From Nioella ostreopsis (GTDB taxonomy: Bacteria > Pseudomonadota > Alphaproteobacteria > Rhodobacterales > Rhodobacteraceae), in the NCBI RefSeq assembly GCF_004000255.1, contig NZ_RCIQ01000009.1, positions 93,338 through 157,337 on the forward strand: a stretch of 64,000 bases of DNA, written 5' to 3'. The translations under genes were made by a program, and so were the position numbers. Position 1 is the stretch's first letter; every line of letters begins with the position of its first letter. The notes beneath the pieces were generated by a model. The model ran no database searches. It was given only the letters and a program-made list of their open reading frames with translations, and had not been told where the DNA came from. Shown piece by piece: positions 45,242 through 53,702 of the stretch.

Positions 45242-46222
45242 TCAGGGGGCGATGATGGGCTGGGAGGTCAGATCGCTGTCAACCAGAGCGGCGCCATCAA
45301 AAACCGATCCAAGCTCAAACCAGCTGCGCGGCGCGGGAGCACCCCAAAGTGTCTGGCGCTGCGGGTCCTTGAGGTCCCATTTGATCGGTTCGTGATCGGG
45401 GTCGATGGTCTGGTAGTCGGAACAATAGATCTCGGTCCGGTGCCCGTCCTTGTCACGGATATAAAGGAAGAAGGCGTTTGAAATCCCATGCCGCCCCGGC
45501 CCGCGTTCGATGTTGTCCAGATAGCCGGTGGTCGACATCAGATCGAGCAGGTCGATGATGTTGAGCGGCGTCGGCACCCAGAAGGCCACGTGATGCAGCC
45601 GGGGCCCGGTGCCGTTTGTGAAGGCGATGTCATGCACACCCCCCTTGCGATGCATCCACGCCGCCCAGGTCCGGCCCGTCTCGGCGTCTTCGGTGTATTC
45701 CGTGACGCGAAACCCGATGTCACTATAGAAGGCCACGCTCTCATCCACATTCGATGAGAACAGGTTGAAATGGTCGATGCGGAGCGGCCTCACACCCCGG
45801 TAGAGCCTGTATTGCTGGTGGATCGGCGGCAGCCTGTCCATCTGCGCGTAGAATTCCAGTGGCACCCCGAACGGATCGCGCGTGGCCAGCACCCGACCCA
45901 TGAAGGGACGGTCGATCCAGGCGACAGGCAGATCGCGGGCGGCGAACCAGTGGGCGGCCTTGTCGAGATCCTCGTCGCTCCAGAGCTTGAAGCCCAGACT
46001 GCCGACAGACCCGGCCTCGGCCCGGCGCAGGATCAGGCAGTGATGGCCGCGTTCCTCCATTGCCCGCAGGTAGATCGCATCAGCATCCTCGTGCGTGACT
46101 TGCAGCCCGAGCGTGTCCACATAAAACCCGCGTGCCCAGTCCAGATCGGTCACGCGCAACTCCACATGGCTGAGACGAACAATATTGAATGGCGGCGACA
46201 GGTTGGGGGCAGGAATTGGCAT
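45242..46222 (-). CDS. hpaD: 3,4-dihydroxyphenylacetate 2,3-dioxygenase
   Basis: 326-aa extradiol ring-cleaving dioxygenase of the two-domain VOC type. Iron or manganese ligands are visible as His in LRIDHFNLFSS, His in RLHHVAFWV and Glu in GHRTEIYCSD. It opens homoprotocatechuate to a semialdehyde. Operon hpaD - FAH - hydratase. The semialdehyde dehydrogenase (HpaE) and aldolase (HpaI) are not in the window. Confidence 0.87.
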   Translation of the reverse strand: MPIPAPNLSPPFNIVRLSHVELRVTDLDWARGFYVDTLGLQVTHEDADAIYLRAMEERGHHCLILRRAEAGSVGSLGFKLWSDEDLDKAAHWFAARDLPVAWIDRPFMGRVLATRDPFGVPLEFYAQMDRLPPIHQQYRLYRGVRPLRIDHFNLFSSNVDESVAFYSDIGFRVTEYTEDAETGRTWAAWMHRKGGVHDIAFTNGTGPRLHHVAFWVPTPLNIIDLLDLMSTTGYLDNIERGPGRHGISNAFFLYIRDKDGHRTEIYCSDYQTIDPDHEPIKWDLKDPQRQTLWGAPAPRSWFELGSVFDGAALVDSDLTSQPIIAP

Positions 46223-46296
46223 CGTATCCTCCGATCACGCCTACGACCATGCACGGGCTGAAGCAGCTTGTATAGTTGCTTTGTTAAGCTTTTAAA

Positions 46297-46323
46297 GGGC
46301 AGCCTGTCAACTGCCCGCTTTTT
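46297..46323. promoter_or_regulatory. inverted repeat upstream of hpaD
   Basis: GGGCAG and CTGCCC flank an 8-base loop. On the minus strand the loop reads TTGACAGG, a good -35 hexamer about 95 bp before the hpaD start. On the plus strand the stem is followed by GCTTTTT and looks like a terminator, though no plus-strand gene ends here. An operator over the hpaD promoter is the simpler reading. Confidence 0.35.
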
Positions 46324-46375
46324 CCGCCGACAAGCGCGGCGCGCCGGACAACGCGGATATCGACGTCACAAACCC

Positions 46376-46408
46376 AAAAAGCGCCCGCAAGGACTATCCC
46401 GCGGGCGC
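46376..46408 (-). terminator. intrinsic terminator of the ABC-transporter operon
   Basis: On the minus strand GCGCCCGC pairs with GCGGGCGC over a 12-base loop (46408-46381), followed by TTTTTGGG. It lies about 50 bp past the stop of the ThuA-like gene, the last gene of the leftward operon. Confidence 0.8.
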
Positions 46409-46456
46409 GTTCCCTTGCGCTATATCAGCCATGTGGACGGGCCGTGCCAGCCAGTG

Positions 46457-47164
46457 TCAGTCCGCGCGGGTTGCCGCCCAGATCATGCCCCGGCGCAGGA
46501 TCTCGGTCACTTGCGGCACTTTCAGGTCGTTCAGCTCGTGCCCGATGGAACAGTAGAATACCCGGCCCTTGTCCCAACGGCGTTTCCAGACCACGGGGAT
46601 GACGGTGCCTTCGATCCACCACAGGTGATCGCCGCTGAAGGTGGTCGTGGCCAGCACCTCGTTGGAGGGATCGACAAGCATGTAGTATTGCTCTGACCGC
46701 AGGCGGAAACTCTTGATCCCCTGCACCAGCGGGTCGGCGGGTTTGCAGATGGTCACGTCGTAGTCGATGTAATCCTCGGCCGGTTGCAGGTTGTCGGGCC
46801 AGCCAGGCGGATGGGCCACGAACTGCCCGCCGATGAGGAAATGATAGGTGGGGCGGTCGCGGAAGGCATCGCCCATATGGCCGTGCCAACCGGCAATGCC
46901 CCTGCCCTCGGAGATGAGCTTTAGCAGCCCGTCCTCCTGCGGCTTGGTCATGTTGCCGAACTCTTCCTTGTGGCCGGACCGGGCCGAGGACCAGATCGGC
47001 ACGATCAGGTCGACATCGGCCAGTTTCTCGGGCGTGGCCAGCGGGTCCAGCGTGTCGTAGACGTCGACTTCGAACCCGTTGTCTTCCAGCAGCGCCTTGC
47101 ACCAGTCGCTGAAATCCGTGGGGGCGTGGCCTTCCCAGCCACCGGCGAAAAGCGCGGCTTTCAT
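46457..47164 (-). CDS. ThuA-domain protein
   Basis: 235 aa, class-I glutamine amidotransferase-like fold of the trehalose-utilisation ThuA family: KAALFAGGWEGH, VDLIVPIWSSARSG, GIAGWHGHMGDAF and YYMLVDPSNEVLATT. In known cases ThuA proteins act with dehydrogenases on 3-keto-sugars. Here the gene is coupled (ATGA) to a beta-hydroxyacid dehydrogenase gene and ends the ABC-importer operon, so a role with an oxidised sugar or polyol is likely. Confidence 0.87.
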   Translation of the reverse strand: MKAALFAGGWEGHAPTDFSDWCKALLEDNGFEVDVYDTLDPLATPEKLADVDLIVPIWSSARSGHKEEFGNMTKPQEDGLLKLISEGRGIAGWHGHMGDAFRDRPTYHFLIGGQFVAHPPGWPDNLQPAEDYIDYDVTICKPADPLVQGIKSFRLRSEQYYMLVDPSNEVLATTTFSGDHLWWIEGTVIPVVWKRRWDKGRVFYCSIGHELNDLKVPQVTEILRRGMIWAATRAD

Positions 47165-48030
47165 GTCTGTTTTCCTCGCATGTAGTTCAGGATTGCGGCC
47201 ATGTCGCGCGCGTCATAGCCCGCGCCCGCCGCCTCGGTCAGGATGTCCAGCGTCACCTTTGATTGCGGCAGGGGAACGCCCAGTTTGCCCGCCAGGTCCG
47301 CCGTGACCCGCATGTCCTTCTGCGCCAGCGCGACGGTGAAGGTGACATCATGGGCGGCCTCGTCGAGATAGAGCGGCTTGCGGTAGGTCAGCATCGGCGC
47401 GCAGGCGGCGCTGGCCTCGATCGCCTCAAACGCCGCCTCGGTGGGGATGCCCGTGGCCTCGGCCAGCGTCATTGCCTCCGCAAATGTCTGGTTGATGCCG
47501 TGGATCAGCATGTTGACAGCGAGCTTCATGACAGCGCCCGCGCCTGTGCGGCCAAGGCAGATCGTCCGTTTGCCCATCACGTCGAAGAGCGGCTGGATGG
47601 GGGCCAGCATGTCTTGGGAACAGCCCGCCATGATCAGCAATTGCGCGTCCTGCGCGGCCTGCGTGGCACCGGATACGGGCGCGTCGATCACGTGGCGCCC
47701 TGCGGGGGCCTTTGCCGCCAGATCGGCAATGTGATCGGGGCTCATCGTCCCCATTTCGACGAAATTCGTGGCGCGCGACCCGGCGAACAGGCCCTCCGGT
47801 CCGAAATGGACCGCCTCGGAGGAGGCATCGTCGGCCAGCATGGTCACGACGATATCGGCAGCATCTGCCAACGCCCGGGGAGAGTCGGCGCTGACAGAGC
47901 CGGTGGCCGCCGCGAGGTCGCGCGCCTTGTCGGGGTTGCGGTTCCAGAGGATCACCTCATATCCCGCGCCCGCAAGGTTTGCGGCCATGCGGACCCCCAT
48001 TCTGCCGAGGCCGGCAAATCCGACCTTCAT
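47161..48030 (-). CDS. NAD(P)-dependent beta-hydroxyacid dehydrogenase
   Basis: 289 aa, 3-hydroxyisobutyrate dehydrogenase family. GFAGLGRMGVRMAANL Rossmann start, DAPVSGATQAAQ substrate motif, catalytic Lys in GAVMKLAVNML (about 167) and a C-terminal helical domain (KDMRVTADLAGKLGVPLP). It would oxidise a 3-hydroxy acid such as a tartronate, glycerate or isobutyrate derivative. One base separates it from the transporter ATPase gene. Confidence 0.87.
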   Translation of the reverse strand: MKVGFAGLGRMGVRMAANLAGAGYEVILWNRNPDKARDLAAATGSVSADSPRALADAADIVVTMLADDASSEAVHFGPEGLFAGSRATNFVEMGTMSPDHIADLAAKAPAGRHVIDAPVSGATQAAQDAQLLIMAGCSQDMLAPIQPLFDVMGKRTICLGRTGAGAVMKLAVNMLIHGINQTFAEAMTLAEATGIPTEAAFEAIEASAACAPMLTYRKPLYLDEAAHDVTFTVALAQKDMRVTADLAGKLGVPLPQSKVTLDILTEAAGAGYDARDMAAILNYMRGKQT

Positions 48031-48031
48031 C

Positions 48032-49543
48032 TCAGGCGACCTTCCCGCCTTCGATCCCGGAGATCGCCTGAATCAGATTGTCCTCGGTCACTTCCTCCGA
48101 CGTGAAGGTGCGGATGATCCGCCCCATATACATCGCCACGATCCGGTCCGAGACGTGCAGAACCTCGGGCATTTCGGAGCTGACGACGATGACGGCATAG
48201 CCCTGCGCAGCCAGTTCGCGGATCAAGTTGTGGATCTCGGACTTGGAGCCCACGTCGATGCCGCGCGTCGGTTCGTCCACAATCAGCACGTTGGGATGCA
48301 TGGACAGCCATTTGCCGATGACGATCTTCTGCTGGTTGCCACCCGACAGGTTGCCGACCGTTTGTCTCCAGCCGGGGGTGCGGATATCGAGCTTGTCGCG
48401 GTATTGATCGAAGATCGCCACCTCGGCGCCGTCGGACACGAATGGCCCCGCCGTGAGATCCCCGACCTGCGGCAAGGTCATGTTGTCCCGGCAATTCATG
48501 CCAAGCACCAGACCCTGCCCCTTGCGGTCCTCGGGAACCAGGGAGATGCCGCGCGCAATGGCATCGGCTGGCGACTGGATGGTCACTTCCTCACCATTCA
48601 TCAGGATGGTGCCCGCCGACGGGTTACGCAGGCCAAAGAGCGTTTCGGCAATCTCGGTGCGGCCCGCACCGACAAGCCCATAGAAGCCGACAACCTCGCC
48701 CCGGCGCACCTCGAAACTGACATCATGATACAGGTTGCCACAGCTCAGCCCGCGCACCTCGATGGCCACTTCGCCCAATTCGTGATGGCTTTCGTTGCGG
48801 CTGAGGTCGAGCTTTCGCCCGATCATCATCTGGGTCACGCCTTCCTCGTCGGTGTCTGCGGTGTTGACGGTTCCCTGATACTGACCGTCGCGCAGAACGC
48901 TGATCCGGTCGGTGATCTTGAAGATCTCTTCCATCCGGTGAGAGATATAGGCGATGCCGACACCCTGCGATTGCAGATCGGCGATCACTTCGAACAGCAC
49001 CACCTTTTCCGCGTCGGTCAGGGATGCGGTCGGTTCGTCGAAGATCACCGCCTTTGCATCCACGGTCAGGGCGCGGGCAATCTCGACCATCTGCTGATTG
49101 GCAATCGAAAGGCTGCCGACACGGGTCTTCGCGTTGAAACCGACATTGAGCTTCTTGAGGATCTTGTTGGTGTTGGCCTCAAGCTGTGCCCAGTCCACCA
49201 GTCCGAACCGCTTTCGCGGCAATTCGCCAAGATAGATGTTTTCGGCGACGCTGAGTTCCGTTGCGAGGCTGAGTTCCTGGTGAATGAAGACGATGCCCTT
49301 CGCCTTGGCCTCCAGCGGGCCGGACATGACCACCGGCTGTTCATCGACGATGATCTGGCCTTCGTCGGGCTGGTATATGCCGCCAAGCACCTTCATCAGC
49401 GTGGATTTCCCGGCACCGTTTTCGCCCATCAGGGCATGAACCTCGCCCGGAAGCAGGGTCAGGGAAACGCCGTCGAGGGCACGAACACCGGGAAAGGTCT
49501 TTACGATGCCTTCCAATCGCAGGACGGGGGTTTTCTCGGTCAT
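48032..49543 (-). CDS. sugar-type ABC transporter ATP-binding protein (CUT2)
   Basis: 503 aa with two ABC cassettes, as in RbsA/MglA. First Walker A GENGAGKSTLMKVLGG, signature-like SIANQQMVEIAR, Walker B KAVIFDEPTAS. The second cassette has GLVGAGRTEIAETLFG in place of a canonical Walker A, signature LSGGNQQKIVIGKWL and VLIVDEPTRGIDVGSK. Energises the two permeases upstream. Overlaps the permease stop by 4 bp. Confidence 0.93.
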   Translation of the reverse strand: MTEKTPVLRLEGIVKTFPGVRALDGVSLTLLPGEVHALMGENGAGKSTLMKVLGGIYQPDEGQIIVDEQPVVMSGPLEAKAKGIVFIHQELSLATELSVAENIYLGELPRKRFGLVDWAQLEANTNKILKKLNVGFNAKTRVGSLSIANQQMVEIARALTVDAKAVIFDEPTASLTDAEKVVLFEVIADLQSQGVGIAYISHRMEEIFKITDRISVLRDGQYQGTVNTADTDEEGVTQMMIGRKLDLSRNESHHELGEVAIEVRGLSCGNLYHDVSFEVRRGEVVGFYGLVGAGRTEIAETLFGLRNPSAGTILMNGEEVTIQSPADAIARGISLVPEDRKGQGLVLGMNCRDNMTLPQVGDLTAGPFVSDGAEVAIFDQYRDKLDIRTPGWRQTVGNLSGGNQQKIVIGKWLSMHPNVLIVDEPTRGIDVGSKSEIHNLIRELAAQGYAVIVVSSEMPEVLHVSDRIVAMYMGRIIRTFTSEEVTEDNLIQAISGIEGGKVA

Positions 49544-50541
49544 ACCTTCAACTCCTCTTTGCCTTTCACGTTCAGCTGCCGATCAAGGAACAGCACCGCG
49601 ATAAGGATAAGGCCGATCACAAGGTTCACGGTCGCGGTGTCGGCACCGATATGGCCAAGCCCCTTACGCAGAAGCTGGATGGCGATGACGCCACCGAAAG
49701 TGCCCACGATGGACCCCGCCCCGCCGATCAGCTTGGTGCCACCAAGCACCACAGCGGTGATGGCCCACAGCTCGAACAGCATCCCGTCATTCGGATTGAC
49801 CGAGCCGCTTCCGGAATAGAAGGTCACCGCCGACAGCGCCGCGAGAAAGCCGATCAGCACGAAGTTGATCAGCATGTGCGGCCCCACCCGGATCGCGGCA
49901 TTGACCGCCGCCTCGCGGTTGTTGCCGACGGCGTAGGCGTTGCGCCCATGCACGGTGCGGGTCATCACGAACCAGACGATCAGGGCTACCGCAAGGAAGA
50001 CAAGCGCCGGAGTTTCGACCCCGAACAGATCCCATTCCGCGATGTCGACCATCGTCCAGTTCAGGTGATAGGTCGGGTTCTCGCCATTATACATGAAGAC
50101 AAGGCCCCGGTAGCCGAGCATCGAGCCAAGCGTCACGATGAAGGCGTCGACCCCCGTCTTCCACACAATGATGCCGTTGATCAGGCCAAGAACCGCCCCG
50201 GTCAGCAGGGCGAACAGCCATGCCAGCGGGATCGCCCAATCGCCCAGGGACTCCATGAACGGCCAGGACATCGAATCGAGCATGACAATGGCGCACAGCG
50301 CATAGGTCGCCCCGACGCTCAGGTCGATATTGCCGTTGATCATGATCACCGTCATGCCGACCGCGATGATCCCGATTGGTGCCGATTGCTTGAGCAGCAG
50401 CAGCATGTTGTCGAGGTCCATGAAGGCCCGTTCGGACAGCGACCAGAATTCACCGGCGATCTGGAAGAAGATCAGCTCCAGCACGATGAAGCCCCAGATG
50501 GCGCCGTTCTTGATGAGGTTGGACATGTTATCGCTTTTCAT
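49540..50541 (-). CDS. sugar-type ABC transporter permease
   Basis: 333 aa, RbsC-like with about nine to ten membrane helices. Motifs IIAVGMTVIMINGNIDLSVG, IVTLGSMLGYRG and VLGGTKLIGGAGSIVGT. Start MKSDNMSNL at 50541; MSNL five codons on is possible. Pairs with the neighbouring permease, giving a heterodimeric channel. Confidence 0.92.
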   Translation of the reverse strand: MKSDNMSNLIKNGAIWGFIVLELIFFQIAGEFWSLSERAFMDLDNMLLLLKQSAPIGIIAVGMTVIMINGNIDLSVGATYALCAIVMLDSMSWPFMESLGDWAIPLAWLFALLTGAVLGLINGIIVWKTGVDAFIVTLGSMLGYRGLVFMYNGENPTYHLNWTMVDIAEWDLFGVETPALVFLAVALIVWFVMTRTVHGRNAYAVGNNREAAVNAAIRVGPHMLINFVLIGFLAALSAVTFYSGSGSVNPNDGMLFELWAITAVVLGGTKLIGGAGSIVGTFGGVIAIQLLRKGLGHIGADTATVNLVIGLILIAVLFLDRQLNVKGKEELKV

Positions 50542-50553
50542 CTGTCTGTCCCC

Positions 50554-51534
50554 TCACGCGATCGCTGACCAGAGCTTGCCGCGCTTGGTGGCAATATCGA
50601 GCCACACGGCAAGGATGATGATGACCCAGGTCACGACGAACTGGACGTAGAATTGAAGCCCCGCCAGAAGCAGGCCATTCTGGATGAAGCCAAGGATCAA
50701 GACACCGATCACGGTCTTGAACACGGTGCCGGACCCGCCAAGCAAGGAAGCGCCCCCAAGGATGACGGCGGCCAGAACCTCCAGCTCCATCCCCTGCCCC
50801 ACGGTGTTCTGCGCGCCCATGGTGCGGCTGGCCTGGATCAGGCCTGCCGTGGCCACGCAGAAGGACGAGATCAGGTAGGTGAAGAACACGACCCTTGCCC
50901 GTGGAATGCCGGAGAAGGTCGCCGCCGTACCGTTGCCGCCCACGGCATAGACCTTTCGGCCGAAGGGCGTCTTGGCAAGAAGGATCGCCAGCACCGCTGC
51001 CAGCAACCCGAAGATCAGAACCGGGATTGGAATGCCAAGCGCGGTGCCGCGCCCGAAGACGCCGAACCAGGTGGCGTCCTGGTTGGCGATGTCCATGTTC
51101 TGCCCGCCTGACCAAGTCAGGGTCAGCCCATGGATGGCAGAGAGCATTCCCAGTGTAACGATCAGCGAGTTGAGCCTGAGATACCCCACGAGAAAGCCGA
51201 TCAGCGCCCCGATGGCCATGGTCATGGCGAACATGACGGGGATCGCCAGAAAGGGGCCGAAGGCGGGGTTTTCGTGCAGGTCCAGAACAACGATGGCCGA
51301 GAACGACATCAGCGACCCCACCGAGAGGTCAAGGTTGCCGCCGATCACCACGAAGGTCACGCCAAGCGCCATGACCCCGAGGATCGCCGAGGACCGGATC
51401 ACGCCGAACACATTGTCGATATCAATAAAGCGCGGATTCCAAAGCGAGAATCCGACCATGAAAAGCACGAAGGCCACCAAGATGCCCTGTCGGGCCAGAA
51501 AGCGGCCTACCGCGTCCAGGTTCTTCTCTGCCAT
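50554..51534 (-). CDS. sugar-type ABC transporter permease
   Basis: 326 aa, second RbsC-like subunit. VMALGVTFVVIGGNLDLSVG, IVTLGMLSAIHGL, VYAVGGNGTAATFSGIP and VILGGASLLGGSGTVFKT are family hallmarks. Twelve bases upstream of the other permease. GAGGAG-type site precedes its start. Confidence 0.92.
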   Translation of the reverse strand: MAEKNLDAVGRFLARQGILVAFVLFMVGFSLWNPRFIDIDNVFGVIRSSAILGVMALGVTFVVIGGNLDLSVGSLMSFSAIVVLDLHENPAFGPFLAIPVMFAMTMAIGALIGFLVGYLRLNSLIVTLGMLSAIHGLTLTWSGGQNMDIANQDATWFGVFGRGTALGIPIPVLIFGLLAAVLAILLAKTPFGRKVYAVGGNGTAATFSGIPRARVVFFTYLISSFCVATAGLIQASRTMGAQNTVGQGMELEVLAAVILGGASLLGGSGTVFKTVIGVLILGFIQNGLLLAGLQFYVQFVVTWVIIILAVWLDIATKRGKLWSAIA

Positions 51535-51620
51535 TTTCTCTCCTCCCGAACAGCGCGCGAATCGCGCGGCACTGTCATTTCCCTGGTCCTCTGGCCGCCC
51601 GCCCCGCTCTCGGGGGTCGG

Positions 51621-52418
51621 TCAGACCAGCGTCATTCCTCCGTCGATCATCACGATCTGGCCGGTCATGTAGTCACTGTCCTTCGCCGCCAGGAAGGTCG
51701 TCGTGCCGGTGATATCCTCGGGTCTGGCGACGCGGCCTTTCAGAATCTCGGCCGAAAACTCCTCCATCGCCTGCCCTGGACGCTCGGCCGCGCCGATCTC
51801 CATCAGGTCCTGATCGACCTGATCCCACATCTCGGTGGCAACCACACCCGGCGCAAAACCGGTGACGGTGATATTGTGCTTGGCCAGATCACGCGCGCCT
51901 GATTGCGTCAGCGACACCACGGCCCATTTCGAGGCGCAATAGGGCGCCACGTTGTCAAATCCCTGCCGACTGGCAATCGAGGCGGTGTTGATGATCTTGC
52001 CGCCGGTTCCCTGCGCAATCATCTGCCGCGCGGCCTCCTGCATTCCGATCAGGCATCCCAGCCCGTTGATGTCCATGATGAATTTCCAGTTGTCTTCGGT
52101 CACATCGAGAAAATTCATCGGCTTGTTGACGCCGGCATTGTTGAACTTGACGTCCAGCTTGCCAAAAGCCTCAACCGTTTTGGCAATCATGCTGCGGACC
52201 TGTTCCCGGTCGGTGACGTTCACCGCCGCGGAAATGACGCGACCGCCGCCTGCTCTGGCGCGGTCTTCGTTGGCGGCCGCGACCGTGGCGACCTTGTCTG
52301 CATTGATGTCAGCAAAACACACATCGGCGCCTTCGTCCAGCAACGCCTCTGCTATGGCGCGGCCAATGCCCTGTGCAGCGCCTGTCACGATGCAGGCACG
52401 CCCCGAGACTCGTCCCAT
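51621..52418 (-). CDS. SDR-family dehydrogenase
   Basis: 265 aa. TGAAQGIGRAIAEALLDEG, NNAGVNKPMNFLDVTEDNW, active site SIASRQGFDNVAPYCASKW and a C-terminal YMTGQIVMIDGGMTLV. It is very similar in plan to the SDR at 55543 in the opposite arm, including a VNKP/LNKP motif after the Asn-Asn/Asn-Ala turn, so both may act on the same or successive alcohols of the imported compound. It sits between the binding-protein and permease genes. Confidence 0.88.
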   Translation of the reverse strand: MGRVSGRACIVTGAAQGIGRAIAEALLDEGADVCFADINADKVATVAAANEDRARAGGGRVISAAVNVTDREQVRSMIAKTVEAFGKLDVKFNNAGVNKPMNFLDVTEDNWKFIMDINGLGCLIGMQEAARQMIAQGTGGKIINTASIASRQGFDNVAPYCASKWAVVSLTQSGARDLAKHNITVTGFAPGVVATEMWDQVDQDLMEIGAAERPGQAMEEFSAEILKGRVARPEDITGTTTFLAAKDSDYMTGQIVMIDGGMTLV

Positions 52419-52469
52419 GACGCCCTCCCCCGGTCTGTCGTTGTTCTTGTTTGGCAGTCAAAGTGGCAC

Positions 52470-52496
52470 GGGGCCGGACATGTTCGGTCCGGCCCC
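52470..52496 (-). other. stable intercistronic hairpin after the binding-protein gene
   Basis: Perfect 10-bp stem GGGGCCGGAC / GTCCGGCCCC with a 7-base loop, 14 bp past the binding-protein stop. There is no T-run, so it fits an mRNA-stabilising or partially terminating structure that would raise binding-protein expression relative to downstream genes. Confidence 0.65.
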
Positions 52497-52510
52497 GGCC
52501 TGTCAGTGGA

Positions 52511-53488
52511 TCAGAAGACCGGACGGTCGAACTCGTCCATGTTGTCCTGCGTGATCTTCGGCGTGTCGAAGTAGTTCAGGAAGGGCACTTCCTCGCCGTT
52601 CAGGATGGCGATCGCGGTGGCCAGTGCGGCCTCTGCGTCGTCAACCGGCGACTGGTAGATCGAGCCCCAGTATTCACCGCGACCCATGGCGTCGTAGCCC
52701 ACGGCAAAGTTGGTGGCGCCGACGAAGGTGATGCCTTCGGCACGGCCCGCTGCAATCGCTGCGTTCAGGGCGCCCACGCCCATGTTGTCATCGCCCGAGT
52801 AGACGCCGTCGATGTCGTCATACTGCACGAGGAACGCTTCCATCACGCGCTGCGAGTCTTCGCGGTTCCAGTTGCCCGGCTGGGTTTCGACCAGCGTGAC
52901 GTTCGGGCAGACCTCGGGCAGGCGATCCTCGAAGCCCTGCGCCCGCTCGATAGCGGTGGTGTAGCCGGGCTGACCGGAGATCTGCACGACGCGTGCTTCG
53001 TTCTCGATGCCGAGCTCGATGAAGCGGTCACACATGATTTCGGCAGACCGCGAGCCCTGGGTGATGTTGTCGGGGCCGGAGAAGGAGGAGACGAAGTCGA
53101 ACCCTTCTTCCGCGATGTTGGAATTGGTCACGATCACCGGAATGCCGGCCTGATACGCTTCGCGCACGGCGGGGATCACGGCCTGACCGTTGGTCGGCCA
53201 GATGATGATCGCGTCGACTTCCTGCTGGACGAGGTCCTGCATCTGGGCGATCTGGCGGGACACGTCACCGCCCGCGTCAAGCACGACAACCTCGACATTG
53301 GGATTTGCTTCTGCTGCGGCGATGAACGCCTCTTCATAGGTCGTCTGATAGCTGTCGACGCCCACGTTGTTCTGAGTGATGCCGATTGTGAAGGTGCCGC
53401 CGTGGGCGTCTGCAGACGCTGCGCTTGCGAGAGCGATGCCCGCCAGCGCGGTGGTGCCTGCGATCATGGCCTTGGTGCGAATGTTCAT
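52511..53488 (-). CDS. sugar-type ABC transporter substrate-binding protein
   Basis: 325 aa from MNIRTKAMIAG at 53488, with a signal peptide cut near ASA-DAHG (about 27). The mature part is a periplasmic-binding-protein fold of the ribose/galactose (LacI-like) group: TFTIGITQNNVGVDSYQTTY, VDAIIIWPTNGQAVIPAV, GVYSGDDNMGVGALNAAIAA. First gene of the importer operon. The ligand is unknown; CUT2 importers take pentoses, hexoses, polyols and some other small compounds. Confidence 0.93.
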   Translation of the reverse strand: MNIRTKAMIAGTTALAGIALASAASADAHGGTFTIGITQNNVGVDSYQTTYEEAFIAAAEANPNVEVVVLDAGGDVSRQIAQMQDLVQQEVDAIIIWPTNGQAVIPAVREAYQAGIPVIVTNSNIAEEGFDFVSSFSGPDNITQGSRSAEIMCDRFIELGIENEARVVQISGQPGYTTAIERAQGFEDRLPEVCPNVTLVETQPGNWNREDSQRVMEAFLVQYDDIDGVYSGDDNMGVGALNAAIAAGRAEGITFVGATNFAVGYDAMGRGEYWGSIYQSPVDDAEAALATAIAILNGEEVPFLNYFDTPKITQDNMDEFDRPVF

Positions 53489-53617
53489 CCTGGTTCCTCC
53501 CTTAGATGAAATCAATTCTCGTTGTGCCCGGCAGCCCGTCCAGAGGGAATCACCCTCGGGCCGCCGAATGACGCATTGGTCGCGTTTTTTGGCTTTCTGA
53601 TCCGCATTGGATTTGTT

Positions 53618-53645
53618 CGTTTTGAACATTTTCTTGTTCAAAACG
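53618..53645. promoter_or_regulatory. palindromic operator between the two arms of the catabolic locus
   Basis: CGTTTTGAAC and GTTCAAAACG form perfect 10-bp arms around an 8-base AT-rich spacer, 58 bp before the regulator start and 130 bp before the binding-protein start. A second site with the core TTCAAAACG inside an AATATTC/GAATATT inverted repeat lies at 53772-53790, within the first codons of the regulator. Both are very probably bound by that regulator. Confidence 0.7.
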
Positions 53646-53702
53646 GATATCTGTGCTGTTCTTGCGACCTTCCCAATCCGTCAAAAGCAACTGAGGCGAG
53701 AC

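Noticed and set aside
47768..49819. 683-aa open frame on the plus strand
   Set aside because: Antisense shadow of the ABC ATPase and dehydrogenase genes; His/Gln/Asp/Gly-rich composition typical of GC-rich antisense frames, no motifs.
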